64,000 bases of DNA from Syngnathus acus (GCF_901709675.1 NC_051094.1:1592501-1656500), one strand, 5' to 3'. Shown: positions 59,201 to 64,000, counted from the first letter of the stretch. The notes: generated from the letters alone by a model not told the origin. Translations and numbers: made by a program.

Positions 59201-61518
59201 ATTTTACTTTCACCCAATTGCCATTTGCTTTTGTTTTGCTAACGCCCCACTTTCTGCCTTTTCTTCTGTTTTTCCACTTTAACTAGCGCTTGTTGTCGGC
59301 ATTATTTTGCCGTTTGTGTTGTTATAGGTGAGGCTGAGCCCAGGGTATATAGCGTCAGGCAGGCCTGTCACCTCACAGGTGGAATTCAACCTGCGTTGTT
59401 CTTTTCTTTCCCGCTTGGCAGCTCTTCACAGAGAGGAAAAGATTGTTTGATTGAGATATTGTTTTGTTTTTTTCTTTTCTCCCCGCCTCACCTTTTTTTT
59501 TTTGTTTTTGTCAATCCCCTTCGCTTCTTTTTACCGACAAGGAAACTTTTCTTTGTTTGTATGTGCACGCAAAGTTTTTGTGTTTGGACAGGAATGTCAG
59601 CGTGCGGATTTAAATTGCCACTTCCCTTTTTTTTTTTTTTTAGTTTGCTGTTGTAGGCGTTTGGCCGTATAATGGGGCCGCTAACAGCCTGCGATTCTTT
59701 ACAATAGCTGTCCCAGTTTTGTAGCTTTCTTGAAGCATGTTAACAAATGTGGAAATTAGCTGTAAACGATTGGAGTGGTTTGATTTGGAATTTTTTTTTG
59801 TCAATATGCTGCAATACAGAAAATACTTTTTTTGGCAGCTCACCAAACTCTCTGCTGCAAGTTTTGCTGCAATTCTAATCAACTAGATCTTAATGGTAAA
59901 TTGGTCCCAGATTATTATCTCAGTGACATATAGGGTGAAAAATAAATTAAAACGTGCCACTGGCAGTTTGCCAGGATTGTTATATCCCAACAACAGAACC
60001 GCCACTGCGTTCACACACATCCACAGGGTCATATACTCAGCCCCCTGGGTTTTTGCCCTGTCGTCTGCTTGAGTTGGCAGCGCTATAAAAGGATCCACAC
60101 CCACATGAGAGCAGTATCAGCCGGGTGTCCACACCTCTGTCCGTGTCTTCTATTCTTTGCTTCCTCGCCCGTCCATCGTTGCTCACTCAGTTGTCTGCCC
60201 CTCCCTCCTCCTATCTTTCTGTCCATCACACTTCTCTTGTTTCTTCCACCTGAGTGTCATTGTGGACGATACATCGATTTTATGGCCGTCTTCACATTCG
60301 GGCGCGCACACTTATGTATCCTCGTGCAGTGGAGAGCGATAGAGCTTCCCCCAACCAGCAGAAGAAGATGAAGGCTTGTTCAGCCATCACTCACCAGCGA
60401 CGACGCTCGCTTGTCCACCACAAGCGAGAACACAGCGAGCATCCAGACGCCAACTTGTTGTCTGTGCGGAGAATCAGAGAGGACGTCAGTCAGTCAGTCA
60501 GTCAGTCAGTCAGACAGACAAGCGGAGTAGCCGACAGTACATCCGCCTCACAGGAATCTCACAGACGGGCTGTGCTGATGTGCTTGTTCACTCGGTGGCG
60601 AGCTCTGATCAGTGATCTGCCGGGATTGTCATGTATGCGTCCGCCGTGAGCTCGTGCGTGGAAGTGCCAAGTACTGTCGAAATGTCCATCACTTAAGACA
60701 GCCGTGGCCAAACTTTTTCTATATCCGAGAACAGCATTCAGGAAAAAATGAAGGATGTGCTTTAATTTGGGAGTGTATGTAAAGATATATTTTGGGTGCA
60801 CTGTGCTGTAATTCCACTTTTGACCACTAGATGGTGGCACACTTAATTAGTTTTCTACAACCAGATTTTCTGTATTACAGCACAGCCTAGGTTTTTTTTT
60901 TTTTGGGGGGGTCCAAATGTAATCCTCTTTTTTAAGCCTACACAAATTGCCGCCATGATTATTGATTTTTCCCGCTTAGATTTCACCCCCCCACAATGGA
61001 GGACGGTTTACTGTATATAAATGACATTCTAATACTTTTTACATGTGCAACATTGCTAAAAATCCAAACGGTCATTCAAAGGCTTCCAATATGTTTTTGT
61101 GCTTCCCCCCCCCCCTCCCTTCATGATGAGTCTGTTGTCTCTTTCAGGCTTTCTCATGAGCCCTTGCCCTGTCCTCTGTTTGATTGTGTGATCGCTTCCC
61201 TTAGGCCACTGTTTCACATCTGCGGAAGCATGTGTTTATGGATATTCCGAGGCCCGAGTGTGTGTGTGTGTGTGTGTTGTAATCAGTGTGTAATCCCTTC
61301 CTTGAGGCCACTGTTCCACACAGCTGGAGTCAGAGAGCCTCTGGAGGCTTTGTGTGCTATTCAAGCATCCTTTGCTCGCTTCACCTGACCGGGTGGCGTG
61401 CACGTGCGTGTGTGTCCTGTGTACTTAGGCGTGTGTGTTTTAACAGGTGCAGTACCGAGAGCTGAAACTAGATCCCAATCCCAGTCCAAATAAGAGGAAG
61501 AAAAACAACCCCGGGTAG
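2068..61518 (+). CDS. mctp1: MCTP1, multiple C2 and transmembrane domain-containing protein 1 (complete, 21 coding exons)
   Basis: Joined exons: 2068-2592, 11330-11444, 14677-14819, 14907-14986, 15574-15685, 16727-16765, 18788-18952, 19042-19172, 19551-19737, 23645-23738, 27776-27878, 28303-28405, 28900-29001, 29403-29477, 31459-31578, 37450-37566, 45418-45474, 56032-56141, 56398-56507, 56666-56763, 61447-61518. All introns are GT-AG, all phases agree, and the product is 885 aa. Residues 1-193 are a disordered basic/serine-rich region; C2A is about 194-310, C2B 353-470, C2C 512-625; hydrophobic segments lie at about 693-729 and 799-828, followed by a short basic tail. Ca2+-site aspartates are complete: D211, D217, D264, D266, D272; D372, D378, D425, D427, D433; D528, D534, D580, D582, D588. 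In the family, MCTPs are ER or endosomal membrane proteins whose C2 domains bind Ca2+; fly Mctp acts at synapses in homeostatic release. Identity with MCTP1 rather than MCTP2 is clear from C2A, C2C and the tail. Whether it is the a or b fish copy cannot be told. Confidence 0.97.
5965..6090. repeat. AAT/ATT-rich simple sequence
   Basis: Interrupted AAT, ATAA and ATT units over about 125 bases, preceded by a degraded GGTTGCCAGCC stretch like that in many fish dispersed repeats. Intronic, no function suggested. Confidence 0.7.
8535..8625 (+). repeat. Degenerate dispersed fish repeat
   Basis: The succession GGCTGGCAACCACTCC, ...GTGCACTCCACCTC..., ...ATAGAAAATGGATGAAG follows the order of a widespread teleost repeat family (GGCAACC, then CCGCCTC, then AAAATGGATGGA). 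It is clearly diverged; the family assignment rests on memory. Confidence 0.45.
8735..8776. repeat. GA microsatellite
   Basis: An interrupted (GA)n tract of about 40 bases in intron 1. Confidence 0.75.
9418..9600 (+). mobile_element. hAT-like non-autonomous element fragment, copy 1
   Basis: It begins with a terminal motif CAGATGTCAAAC followed by AAGGCCCGGGGGC and GTTTTATGTGGCCCG, a layout typical of a common fish hAT-type repeat end. A second copy in reverse orientation ends at 42835, and the similarity runs from the terminus through ACTAAAATTGCAAAT and CTTCACTTTTT. The other terminus is not clear, so this is a partial or eroded copy. Confidence 0.65.
11330..11444 (+). CDS. mctp1: mctp1 exon 2: linker and start of C2A (aa 176-214)
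   Basis: Acceptor CCGCAG, phase 0 in, phase 1 out, donor GTGGGG. It encodes [12 protein letters not shown]..., then the first C2A strand MYQLDIVL from residue 194 and calcium loop 1 with D211 in IRDR. Confidence 0.95.
13372..13420 (+). repeat. GATACC-motif dispersed repeat, copy 1
   Basis: TACTCGCG...GGCTGTCGATACCAGCCACC...GGCAAAA closely matches 18638-18684 in intron 6. A unit shared by two introns indicates a dispersed repeat. Confidence 0.65.
13531..13578 (+). repeat. Dispersed repeat with TTTATT...CATTGTCAC...ACAACGAAATTT layout
   Basis: The order of these blocks (CTTTATTATCATTGTCAC, GTACAACGAAATTT) is that of a very common fish repeat end. It is followed by A-rich DNA. Only the end is recognisable; the assignment rests on memory of the family. 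Confidence 0.45.
13672..13730. repeat. TTTA-type microsatellite
   Basis: Interrupted TTTA/TTAT units over about 60 bases in intron 2. Confidence 0.75.
14677..14819 (+). CDS. mctp1: mctp1 exon 3: C2A core (aa 214-261)
   Basis: Acceptor TCCCAG, phase 1 in, phase 0 out. It encodes [19 protein letters not shown] and the [10 protein letters not shown] block, both hallmarks of MCTP1 C2A, with the calcium-site D217. The donor is GTTTGT, a weaker than usual site, followed by an 87-bp intron. Confidence 0.96.
14907..14986 (+). CDS. mctp1: mctp1 exon 4: C2A calcium loop 3 (aa 262-288)
   Basis: Acceptor TGTAG, phase 0 in, phase 2 out. It encodes [16 protein letters not shown], holding D264, D266 and D272, the loop 3 aspartates. 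The donor is GTCTGC, a weak match to consensus. Confidence 0.95.
14987..15573 (+). other. mctp1 intron 4 (587 bp)
   Basis: AT-rich sequence with a T run near 15440-15452. No gene or clear repeat seen. Confidence 0.85.
15574..15685 (+). CDS. mctp1: mctp1 exon 5: end of C2A (aa 288-325)
   Basis: Acceptor TTGTAG, phase 2 in, phase 0 out, donor GTAAGA. It encodes [19 protein letters not shown], then the final C2A strand and the REGDMRDA linker. Confidence 0.96.
15686..16726 (+). other. mctp1 intron 5 (1.0 kb)
   Basis: The middle (about 16180-16500) is strongly AT-rich, with an imperfectly repeated unit (ACTAAATATA...TACTRTTA) near 16287-16360 and an A run at 16485-16498. No gene seen. Confidence 0.8.
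16727..16765 (+). CDS. mctp1: mctp1 exon 6: 39-nt microexon, basic linker (aa 326-338)
   Basis: Acceptor CACAG, donor GTAAAC, phase 0 on both sides. The 13 residues [13 protein letters not shown] match the human TMLMRKSWKRSSK segment between C2A and C2B. Being small and in frame, it could be skipped without a frameshift. Confidence 0.93.
16766..18787 (+). other. mctp1 intron 6 (2.0 kb)
   Basis: A GC-rich patch lies at about 17380-17560. The second copy of the GATACC-motif repeat lies at 18638-18684, about 100 bases before the exon 7 acceptor. No gene seen. Confidence 0.85.
18638..18684 (+). repeat. GATACC-motif dispersed repeat, copy 2
   Basis: Matches 13372-13420 across TACTCACGAAGGCTGCCGAT, then ACCAGCCACCGATACC and GGCAAAA. 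The preceding bases 18575-18612 (GGGGTGAGTAC...CGGTATCTGG) may belong to the same element. Confidence 0.65.
18788..18952 (+). CDS. mctp1: mctp1 exon 7: start of C2B (aa 339-393)
   Basis: Phase 0 on both sides, donor GTTAGC. It encodes [20 protein letters not shown], then calcium loop 1 ([13 protein letters not shown]) with D372 and D378, and GHQKYKSK. An in-frame alternative acceptor (TGTCAG) ends at 18793; using it would drop Cys-Gln. Confidence 0.96.
19042..19172 (+). CDS. mctp1: mctp1 exon 8: C2B core and calcium loop 3 (aa 394-437)
   Basis: Acceptor CCCCAG after an 89-bp intron; phase 0 in, phase 2 out, donor GTACAA. It encodes [19 protein letters not shown] and [15 protein letters not shown], with D425, D427 and D433. 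Confidence 0.96.
19173..19550 (+). other. mctp1 intron 8 (378 bp)
   Basis: Holds a short dispersed repeat at 19241-19302 that recurs in intron 17. Otherwise nothing seen. Confidence 0.85.
19241..19302 (+). repeat. GGCGGAGCTA-type dispersed repeat, copy 1
   Basis: CACTGGCGGAGCTAAAGG, GGCACTGGCCACCCC and GAAATATG recur in the same order at 53240-53305. This layout (a glycine/guanine-rich start, then a CCCC block and AAATAT) is seen in a common fish repeat family. Confidence 0.6.
19551..19737 (+). CDS. mctp1: mctp1 exon 9: end of C2B and linker (aa 437-499)
   Basis: Acceptor CTTCAG, phase 2 in, phase 0 out, donor GTGAGT. It encodes [20 protein letters not shown], then the [20 protein letters not shown] strand and the [10 protein letters not shown] linker, matching MCTP1. 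Confidence 0.96.
22289..22311. repeat. GA microsatellite
   Basis: An uninterrupted (GA)n tract of about 22 bases. Confidence 0.85.
22522..22867. mobile_element. Non-autonomous inverted-repeat element
   Basis: The left end AAAAAGTTTACACACCCCT is mirrored at the right end (AGGGGTGTGTAGACTTTTT) with one mismatch, giving terminal inverted repeats of about 19 bases around an AT-rich core of roughly 310 bases. The same end occurs at 47551-47570 in intron 17. Fish genomes carry many repeats with this AAGTNTACACACCCCTG end. No transposase frame is present. Confidence 0.75.
23645..23738 (+). CDS. mctp1: mctp1 exon 10: start of C2C (aa 500-531)
   Basis: Acceptor TTTCAG, phase 0 in, phase 1 out, donor GTAGGA. 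It encodes [20 protein letters not shown] and MAADVTG with D528 in calcium loop 1. Confidence 0.96.
23795..24235. mobile_element. Degraded DNA element with ATTAATCGATTAATCGA motif
   Basis: The left side carries AAAATTAATCGATTAATCGA and the right end is GATAAAGACAGCCCTG, whose complement CAGGGCTGTC is a familiar fish hAT-type terminus. The two ends are only loosely inverted, so the copy is eroded. It starts less than 100 bases after exon 10. Confidence 0.5.
24727..24747. repeat. GT microsatellite
   Basis: A short (GT)n tract with one early interruption. Confidence 0.85.
27666..27756. repeat. (TA)n plus TTTA microsatellite next to the exon 11 acceptor
   Basis: About 16 TA units (27666-27697) run into a TTTA/TTTAT stretch ending about 20 bases before the acceptor TCTAG at 27775. 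The branch-point region of intron 10 is therefore made of simple repeat. Confidence 0.85.
27776..27878 (+). CDS. mctp1: mctp1 exon 11: C2C core (aa 531-565)
   Basis: Acceptor GTCTAG preceded by a good pyrimidine tract; phase 1 in, phase 2 out, donor GTGAGT. It encodes [20 protein letters not shown] and [15 protein letters not shown], with D534. Very close to human MCTP1 C2C. Confidence 0.97.
27879..28302 (+). other. mctp1 intron 11 (424 bp)
   Basis: Nothing recognisable beyond splice sites. Confidence 0.85.
28303..28405 (+). CDS. mctp1: mctp1 exon 12: C2C calcium loop 3 (aa 565-599)
   Basis: Acceptor ATCCAG, phase 2 in, phase 0 out, donor GTGAGT. It encodes [20 protein letters not shown] and [14 protein letters not shown], with D580, D582 and D588. 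Confidence 0.97.
28406..28899 (+). other. mctp1 intron 12 (494 bp)
   Basis: Contains a short GGGCCGG-type run at 28679-28701. No gene seen. Confidence 0.85.
28900..29001 (+). CDS. mctp1: mctp1 exon 13: end of C2C (aa 600-633)
   Basis: Acceptor CCACAG, phase 0 on both sides, donor GTAAGT. It encodes [20 protein letters not shown] and [14 protein letters not shown], the last C2C strands. Confidence 0.97.
29002..29402 (+). other. mctp1 intron 13 (401 bp)
   Basis: Pyrimidine-rich, with a run of about 22 C at 29251-29272 and an A run at 29060-29069. No gene seen. Confidence 0.85.
29403..29477 (+). CDS. mctp1: mctp1 exon 14: C2C-to-membrane linker (aa 634-658)
   Basis: Acceptor TTCCAG, phase 0 on both sides. 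It encodes [20 protein letters not shown] and RVSKQ, matching MCTP1. The donor GTCAAT is a poor consensus match. Confidence 0.95.
29478..31458 (+). other. mctp1 intron 14 (2.0 kb)
   Basis: AT-rich at the start, with a short AAAT tandem run at 30979-31002 and a C run at 30791-30798. No gene seen. Confidence 0.85.
31459..31578 (+). CDS. mctp1: mctp1 exon 15: basic linker and start of membrane segment 1 (aa 659-698)
   Basis: Acceptor TTGCAG, phase 0 on both sides, donor GTGAGT. It encodes [20 protein letters not shown], then [15 protein letters not shown], and the first residues of the hydrophobic segment (ICAFV). Confidence 0.96.
31660..31815. mobile_element. Decayed relative of the GGCGCAC MITE
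   Basis: CTATAAGGCGCAC at the left and GTGTGCCTTATAG at the right form diverged inverted arms like the termini of the neighbouring element at 31912. It probably represents an older insertion of the same family. Confidence 0.5.
31912..32327. mobile_element. Palindromic MITE flanked by TA (about 412 bp)
   Basis: Terminal inverted repeats of about 27 bases begin CCGTATTTTCCGGACTATAA and match exactly at 31914-31940 and 32299-32325, with TA on both sides as expected for a Tc1/mariner-type target duplication. The terminal GCGCCTTATAGTCCGG motif is repeated several times inside. No coding capacity. A related element lies at 52232-52404. Confidence 0.85.
37450..37566 (+). CDS. mctp1: mctp1 exon 16: membrane segment 1 (aa 699-737)
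   Basis: Acceptor TTCCAG, phase 0 on both sides, donor GTGAGT. It encodes [20 protein letters not shown] and PLAWNYILI, then [10 protein letters not shown]. The hydrophobic stretch is long enough for a hairpin as well as for a single pass. Confidence 0.96.
39917..40096. mobile_element. Fold-back element with about 59-base inverted arms
   Basis: ATGAAGCTTCAAATTTGCTT (from 39917) continues to GATGCCAC and is mirrored at 40037-40096, which ends in TTTGAAGCTTCA. The arms flank about 60 bases. The same arm occurs singly at 41567-41665 and 57695-57762, so this is a dispersed family. Confidence 0.75.
41567..41665 (+). mobile_element. Single arm of the fold-back repeat family
   Basis: TGATGGGAAAATGAAGTTTC, then AAATTTGCTTCATGAACC and CTCCTCTAGATGGCAC, then CAACTTGC; aligns with 39905-40010 beyond the arm itself. 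Confidence 0.65.
42650..42835 (-). mobile_element. hAT-like non-autonomous element fragment, copy 2 (reverse)
   Basis: Read on the minus strand it begins CACTGGTGTCAAAC at 42835, then AAGGCCCGGGGGCC, ...TTTTATGTGGCCCG, ...ACTAAAATTGCAAAT and CTTCACTTTTT, the same order as 9418-9600. Confidence 0.65.
44184..44216. repeat. CA microsatellite
   Basis: About 16 CA units; the mirror tract (GT)n lies 200 bases downstream. Confidence 0.9.
44417..44436. repeat. GT microsatellite
   Basis: About 10 GT units in intron 16, followed by a G-rich stretch. Confidence 0.9.
45418..45474 (+). CDS. mctp1: mctp1 exon 17: acidic island (aa 738-756)
   Basis: Acceptor ACTAG, donor GTAATT, phase 0 on both sides, 57 nt. 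It encodes [19 protein letters not shown], the counterpart of the acidic VVEDMLEDEEEEDDKDDK stretch of human MCTP1, in the loop between the two membrane segments. Flanked by the two largest introns of the 3' half. Confidence 0.95.
47551..47727. repeat. End of the ACACACCCCT repeat family
   Basis: TAAAAAGTCTACACACCCCT at 47551-47570 matches the left terminus at 22522-22540. The opposite terminus is not seen, so this is a partial copy; the right limit is approximate. Confidence 0.5.
52232..52404. mobile_element. Palindromic MITE flanked by TA (about 169 bp)
   Basis: Perfect 25-base inverted termini at 52234-52258 and 52378-52402, beginning CCGTAATTTTCGGACTATAA, with TA on each side. The interior repeats the GCGACTTATA motif. 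It is a sister family of the 31912 element (CCGTATTTTCCGGACTATAA). Confidence 0.85.
53240..53305 (+). repeat. GGCGGAGCTA-type dispersed repeat, copy 2
   Basis: ACTGGCGGAGCTAGAGG, GGCACTTTCCCCCC and GAAATATG recur in the order seen at 19241-19302. Confidence 0.6.
56032..56141 (+). CDS. mctp1: mctp1 exon 18: cytosolic loop helix (aa 757-793)
   Basis: Acceptor TTGCAG, phase 0 in, phase 2 out, donor GTGAGT. It encodes [20 protein letters not shown] and [17 protein letters not shown], strongly conserved with MCTP1. Confidence 0.97.
56398..56507 (+). CDS. mctp1: mctp1 exon 19: membrane segment 2 (aa 793-830)
   Basis: Acceptor TTCCAG, phase 2 in, phase 1 out, donor GTAAGC. It encodes [20 protein letters not shown] and [17 protein letters not shown]. 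Its [17 protein letters not shown] part is identical to what I recall of human MCTP1. Confidence 0.97.
56666..56763 (+). CDS. mctp1: mctp1 exon 20: C-terminal region (aa 830-862)
   Basis: Acceptor TACAG, phase 1 in, phase 0 out, donor GTGGGT. It encodes [20 protein letters not shown] and [12 protein letters not shown], the conserved block after the second membrane segment. Confidence 0.97.
57123..57163 (+). repeat. Minisatellite, unit CCGCTGTGCC, four copies
   Basis: Four consecutive 10-base units, the last with a C-to-T change. Confidence 0.85.
57695..57762 (+). mobile_element. Single arm of the fold-back repeat family
   Basis: ACTAGTGATGAGATAATGAA, then GCTTCAAATTTGCTTCATGA and CTCTTCGAGA match the arms at 39917 and 41567; the ACTAGT start is also shared with the outer edge of the right arm near 40095. 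Confidence 0.65.
58565..58790 (+). repeat. AT-rich tandem repeat, about 85-base unit, three copies
   Basis: The block ATCAATATATTGCTTATGTT (then TGTTAAAA, ATATATGAGAA) begins at 58565, 58649 and 58735, separated by AAT-rich spacers. Period 84-86 bases. Confidence 0.9.
60487..60514. repeat. (CAGT)n microsatellite
   Basis: About seven tetranucleotide units, then CAGA units. Confidence 0.85.
61258..61278. repeat. GT microsatellite
   Basis: About ten GT units, about 170 bases before the last exon. Confidence 0.85.
61447..61518 (+). CDS. mctp1: mctp1 exon 21: C-terminus and stop (aa 863-885)
   Basis: Acceptor AACAG, phase 0. It encodes [20 protein letters not shown] followed by NPG and TAG at 61516-61518. 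The basic KRKKNN tail matches the human MCTP1 C-terminus closely, which confirms the end of the gene. Confidence 0.97.
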   Translation: MQYRELKLDPNPSPNKRKKNNPG

Positions 61519-62549
61519 AAGTCTTGCCTTGTGTCCATTTCCTGTGTGCTGCTCCATTACTGGACTCTAAGAAGAGCGAGGTGGGAGCCGCTCGGAACCC
61601 AACGTGGCCATTAAAGGCGCCTAATGTTTAATTTTGGAAACAAAAAAGAAATTCTTATCCCCATTTGGCTAAAAACAAAAGATGGTAGAGGATGGATCTG
61701 TAAGTACATCATTTCCAGGTCCTCCTCCTATCACACTAATTCTACATTTCATGCACCAAAAAACAAAAGTCTTCTTGCATTGTTGAAGTGCCACTCAAAT
61801 AATTCATGTTGTCTTCCTGCGATACGGATGGCAGCCTTTTGGATTGAACGATCCAGAACGCTATCACATTGTTTTTCTACACAAACGTACACAGAACGTG
61901 TTTTTAAATGCTTTTAAATGCAGTTTGACTTCAAAACGCAGCAATGTCGCAAATGTTTTCGTGATGTATTTATTTATTTATTTTTTATTTATGACACATT
62001 ACTGAGGGTTCGGGCTCACAATCTTTGTATCAAATTCATCCAAGCACTGGGCAGCAGAAGAAAGGACATTCACCAAAGTTATATAGTTGTCTGAAATGTC
62101 TTGAATGGTTATGATTGAAGGATTGTAAGCCTACTCGGGCTGGTTCACAAAAACAGTCACGCAGAGAAACACAGACTGTGCGTGATGCCATGCCCCAGGC
62201 CGCCCTCGCCATCCGCCCCGTCTCAAACGCTGATCTGAGAAGCGTGTGTGAGCCAGGGTTTTGTGTGTTTACGGAATCAAAGCCAAGGTGGCTTTTTCAC
62301 CGCTCTTGTCGTGTTTCCATTTGATGTCCCCCCTGCAGCTGCGTAGCTGTTGCTGTCTCCATCATGATTCCATGGTGCCGTTTGGATGAATTAAAAAAAA
62401 AAAAAGAAGGAAGGAATTGTGAGCCGGGCCCTTTCATAAATATGTTCCGAATACGCGTGCCCACTCATTTCTGGATTTAGTTTACGACGGTTTTTGAACA
62501 TTTGCAAGCAAACCAAAGTGTTTGTCATTAGCATTTCCAAGCTATAAAT

Positions 62550-62864
62550 CAGGGGTGTCCAAACTTTGACGCGGGGGCTACTTGCGTCCCGCTATCCATT
62601 TTCCTGTGGCAAATAATGCTAAATAAATGTGCAGAAGAAATTGCTTGTGAATACTGAAAATTTTAACGCAAGTGAAAAGAAGAGGGAGAATTAAATTGAA
62701 TTTTTTTTTTTTAAAGAATACGTCATATCGATAACTTGTTCATGGAGATATTAAAAAGATACAAATTCAAATTAGCAATTTAAATTAGTTATGTTTCAAA
62801 CTAAGGTTATTCCCACATCTTTCCATGTTTGCGGCTTTTGGAAGGAAATGCTTGGACACCCCTG
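62550..62864. mobile_element. Short hAT-type non-autonomous element (315 bp) in the mctp1 3' UTR
   Basis: Perfect 13-base terminal inverted repeats (CAGGGGTGTCCAA at 62550, TTGGACACCCCTG ending at 62864) and an 8-base flanking duplication with one difference (CTATAAAT before, CTACAAAT after). The eight-base duplication is the mark of hAT transposition. No coding capacity. Confidence 0.85.
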
Positions 62865-62964
62865 CTACAAATGAATGTATCAGACTGTAAAGAGGAAAAG
62901 TTGTTTGCACCCACTTGAATTGAGACTACTTATTTTTTAACTCTGTGTACATAGCTTAGTCCTT

Positions 62965-62970
62965 AATAAA
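62965..62970 (+). terminator. Candidate poly(A) signal 1 of mctp1
   Basis: AATAAA, followed by another AATA-rich stretch and a T/G-rich segment (62980-63015) suitable as a downstream element. Confidence 0.5.
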
Positions 62971-63240
62971 TAAATGATGGTTGTATTTTATACCGTATGC
63001 TTGTTGATGGTTTGCCGTTGGCGCTGTAAAGTATCTGTATGCCTGCCTCATTTTCTAAGATGTCTTTTCTCGTGTGCGTCTGCCTGCAATGTTTGTGCCT
63101 GCCTGCCTGCGACATCACTGTCATGTGTTCAATCTGTGACATCATGTGACCAACTGCAGAAGCTCAGGTGGATTGGCTCACATCCTGTCGCGCCCAAATG
63201 AAATGCAACTGATGTATGTTGAAGAAAACAAAAATACGAC

Positions 63241-63246
63241 AATAAA
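63241..63246 (+). terminator. Candidate poly(A) signal 2 of mctp1
   Basis: AATAAA, followed by TAGTTTATATC and by a T-containing segment. Would give the longer 3' UTR, about 1.7 kb. Confidence 0.5.
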
Positions 63247-63427
63247 ATAGTTTATATCTTTACGAGGCTGAAATGTCTTTCTCGGGAATTGCATCAGGCT
63301 CGAAAGCAACGTTCGATAAACTGTGCAATCTAATGAGATCCAGTAGAGGAAGTGAATGAAAAGAAAAATTCAGACAAATAAGAGCACAATAATACTGTAA
63401 AATGAAGCATTTTGTTGTAATTTTATA

Positions 63428-63433
63428 TTTATT
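63428..63433 (-). terminator. Candidate poly(A) signal of the convergent neighbour
   Basis: TTTATT on the plus strand is AATAAA on the minus strand, about 240 bases after the stop codon of the minus-strand gene. Confidence 0.45.
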
Positions 63434-63673
63434 TCTATTGAGATTCAACAAAACATCAATGCAAAAGTCACAAAAGTAGCTTGAGCACAGAATATTTTTT
63501 AAACTGAAGGTTTATGGGATACAAAACATACTCTGGGTTGATGTATACCAAATAAATAATATACATTTCTTATACATTTATAATAAATTGCGAGGCACAA
63601 GAGTATTAAATGTATGCAAAAAAAAAAGGCACCTTCTCAATCTACCAGAGCAGGATCACGTGTTGGTACGTTT

Positions 63674-64000
63674 TCACTTTTCTGCCCCTAAATGGCTTTT
63701 TACCTCAGCCAGGAGGATTTCTCCTTCAGACTGCAGAATCTCCAGCACCTGCAAGAGGACCACCGTATTCTCCCCTTTGCACGACTTGACCGCTTCGCAC
63801 ACTTTTCCCCGGTGCTTCCCTCTGGCCATCTCCAGCAGAGTGTCGGTGTCTCCCGCAAGCCTTATCGCTCGCTGGTCCTTCCAGCCTTGCGTCACTCTTT
63901 GAAAAGAGTGCGCCTCCAGGGCACGTGCCAGCGCGGGAGGCGCGCAGCCGCTCGGCCTTTTCTCTCGGTTGTAGCATACGATGAGATGTGCCAGCAAACA
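63674..64000 (-). CDS. C-terminal coding end of a convergent gene, candidate slf1/ankrd32 (partial, runs off the window)
   Basis: On the minus strand a frame is open from the window edge to TGA at 63674-63676, about 108 codons, with no ATG needed because it continues beyond the window. It begins CLLAHLIVCYNREKRPSG and later has LAGDTDTLLEMARGKHRG, KVCEAVKSCKGENTVVLL and LQVLEILQSEGEILLAEV, then KSHLGAEK. The composition (leucine-rich helices, no low complexity) looks like real protein, and the region is GC-richer than its surroundings. I do not recognise the sequence itself. In mammals SLF1 (ANKRD32, a localisation factor of the SMC5/6 complex) lies next to MCTP1 in tail-to-tail orientation, as here, so SLF1 is the leading candidate from gene order only. 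Confidence 0.6.
   Translation of the reverse strand, partial: CLLAHLIVCYNREKRPSGCAPPALARALEAHSFQRVTQGWKDQRAIRLAGDTDTLLEMARGKHRGKVCEAVKSCKGENTVVLLQVLEILQSEGEILLAEVKSHLGAEK

Larger units (their letters stand above)
56764..61446 (+). other. mctp1 intron 20 (4.7 kb)
   Basis: Contains a 10-base minisatellite (57123-57163), a fold-back family arm (57695-57762), an 85-base AT-rich tandem repeat (58565-58790), a (CAGT)n tract (60487-60514) and a GT tract (61258-61278). A hAT-like end may lie near 60697-60720. No gene accepted. Confidence 0.85.
61519..63260 (+). other. mctp1: mctp1 3' untranslated region (inferred extent)
   Basis: From the stop codon to just past the second poly(A) signal. Contains TTTA-type and A runs (61966-61990, 62391-62405) and a hAT-type insertion at 62550-62864. 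The extent is inferred from AATAAA sites; no transcript evidence is available. Confidence 0.6.

Noticed and set aside
57123-60514. Short regular repeats (10-base and 4-base units) as a possible CRISPR-like array
   Set aside because: Head-to-tail simple repeats without spacers, in a vertebrate intron; they are a minisatellite and a microsatellite.
63726-63977. Second minus-strand frame inside the convergent gene end
   Set aside because: Proline/glycine/arginine-rich shadow of the better frame at 63674-64000.

Overview
The window is vertebrate nuclear DNA, most probably from a ray-finned (teleost) fish. It holds one split gene of about 59 kb with GT-AG introns, many microsatellites (GT/CA, GA, AAT, TTTA) and short non-autonomous DNA transposons of types common in fish genomes. 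No bacterial, viral or organellar gene was found. The species cannot be read from the sequence.

Nearly the whole window (2068-61518, plus strand) is a complete mctp1 gene, encoding multiple C2 and transmembrane domain-containing protein 1. I rebuilt 21 coding exons with matching phases at every junction. They give one open frame of 885 codons plus a TAG stop. Exon 1 carries a long basic/serine-rich N-terminus like that of the long mammalian isoform. Exons 2-5 encode C2A, 6-9 C2B and 10-13 C2C. Exons 14-15 form a linker, 15-16 the first membrane segment, 17 a short acidic island, 18 the rest of the loop, 19 the second membrane segment and 20-21 the C-terminal tail. The five aspartates expected for Ca2+ coordination are present in each C2 domain, so the protein should be a functional Ca2+ sensor anchored in ER or endosomal membrane.

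Layout: 1-2067 is upstream non-coding DNA with two small upstream ORFs next to the start codon. 2593-56031 alternates exons with introns of 87 bp to 10.6 kb. 56032-56763 is a compact exon cluster. 61447-61518 is the last exon, followed by a 3' UTR containing a clean hAT-type insertion and two poly(A) signals (62965, 63241). 63674-64000 on the minus strand is the C-terminal coding end of a convergent neighbour. SLF1 (ANKRD32) is the expected neighbour from mammalian gene order, but I could not confirm it from the protein sequence.

I did not find an undescribed multi-gene system. The points worth a second look are the uORF pair, an isolated in-frame acidic cassette exon, related repeat copies in opposite orientation in different introns, a TA-flanked palindromic MITE family, a microsatellite forming the region just upstream of the exon 11 acceptor, a GC-rich intronic patch with CCAAT and CRE-like sites, and the tight tail-to-tail spacing with the next gene.
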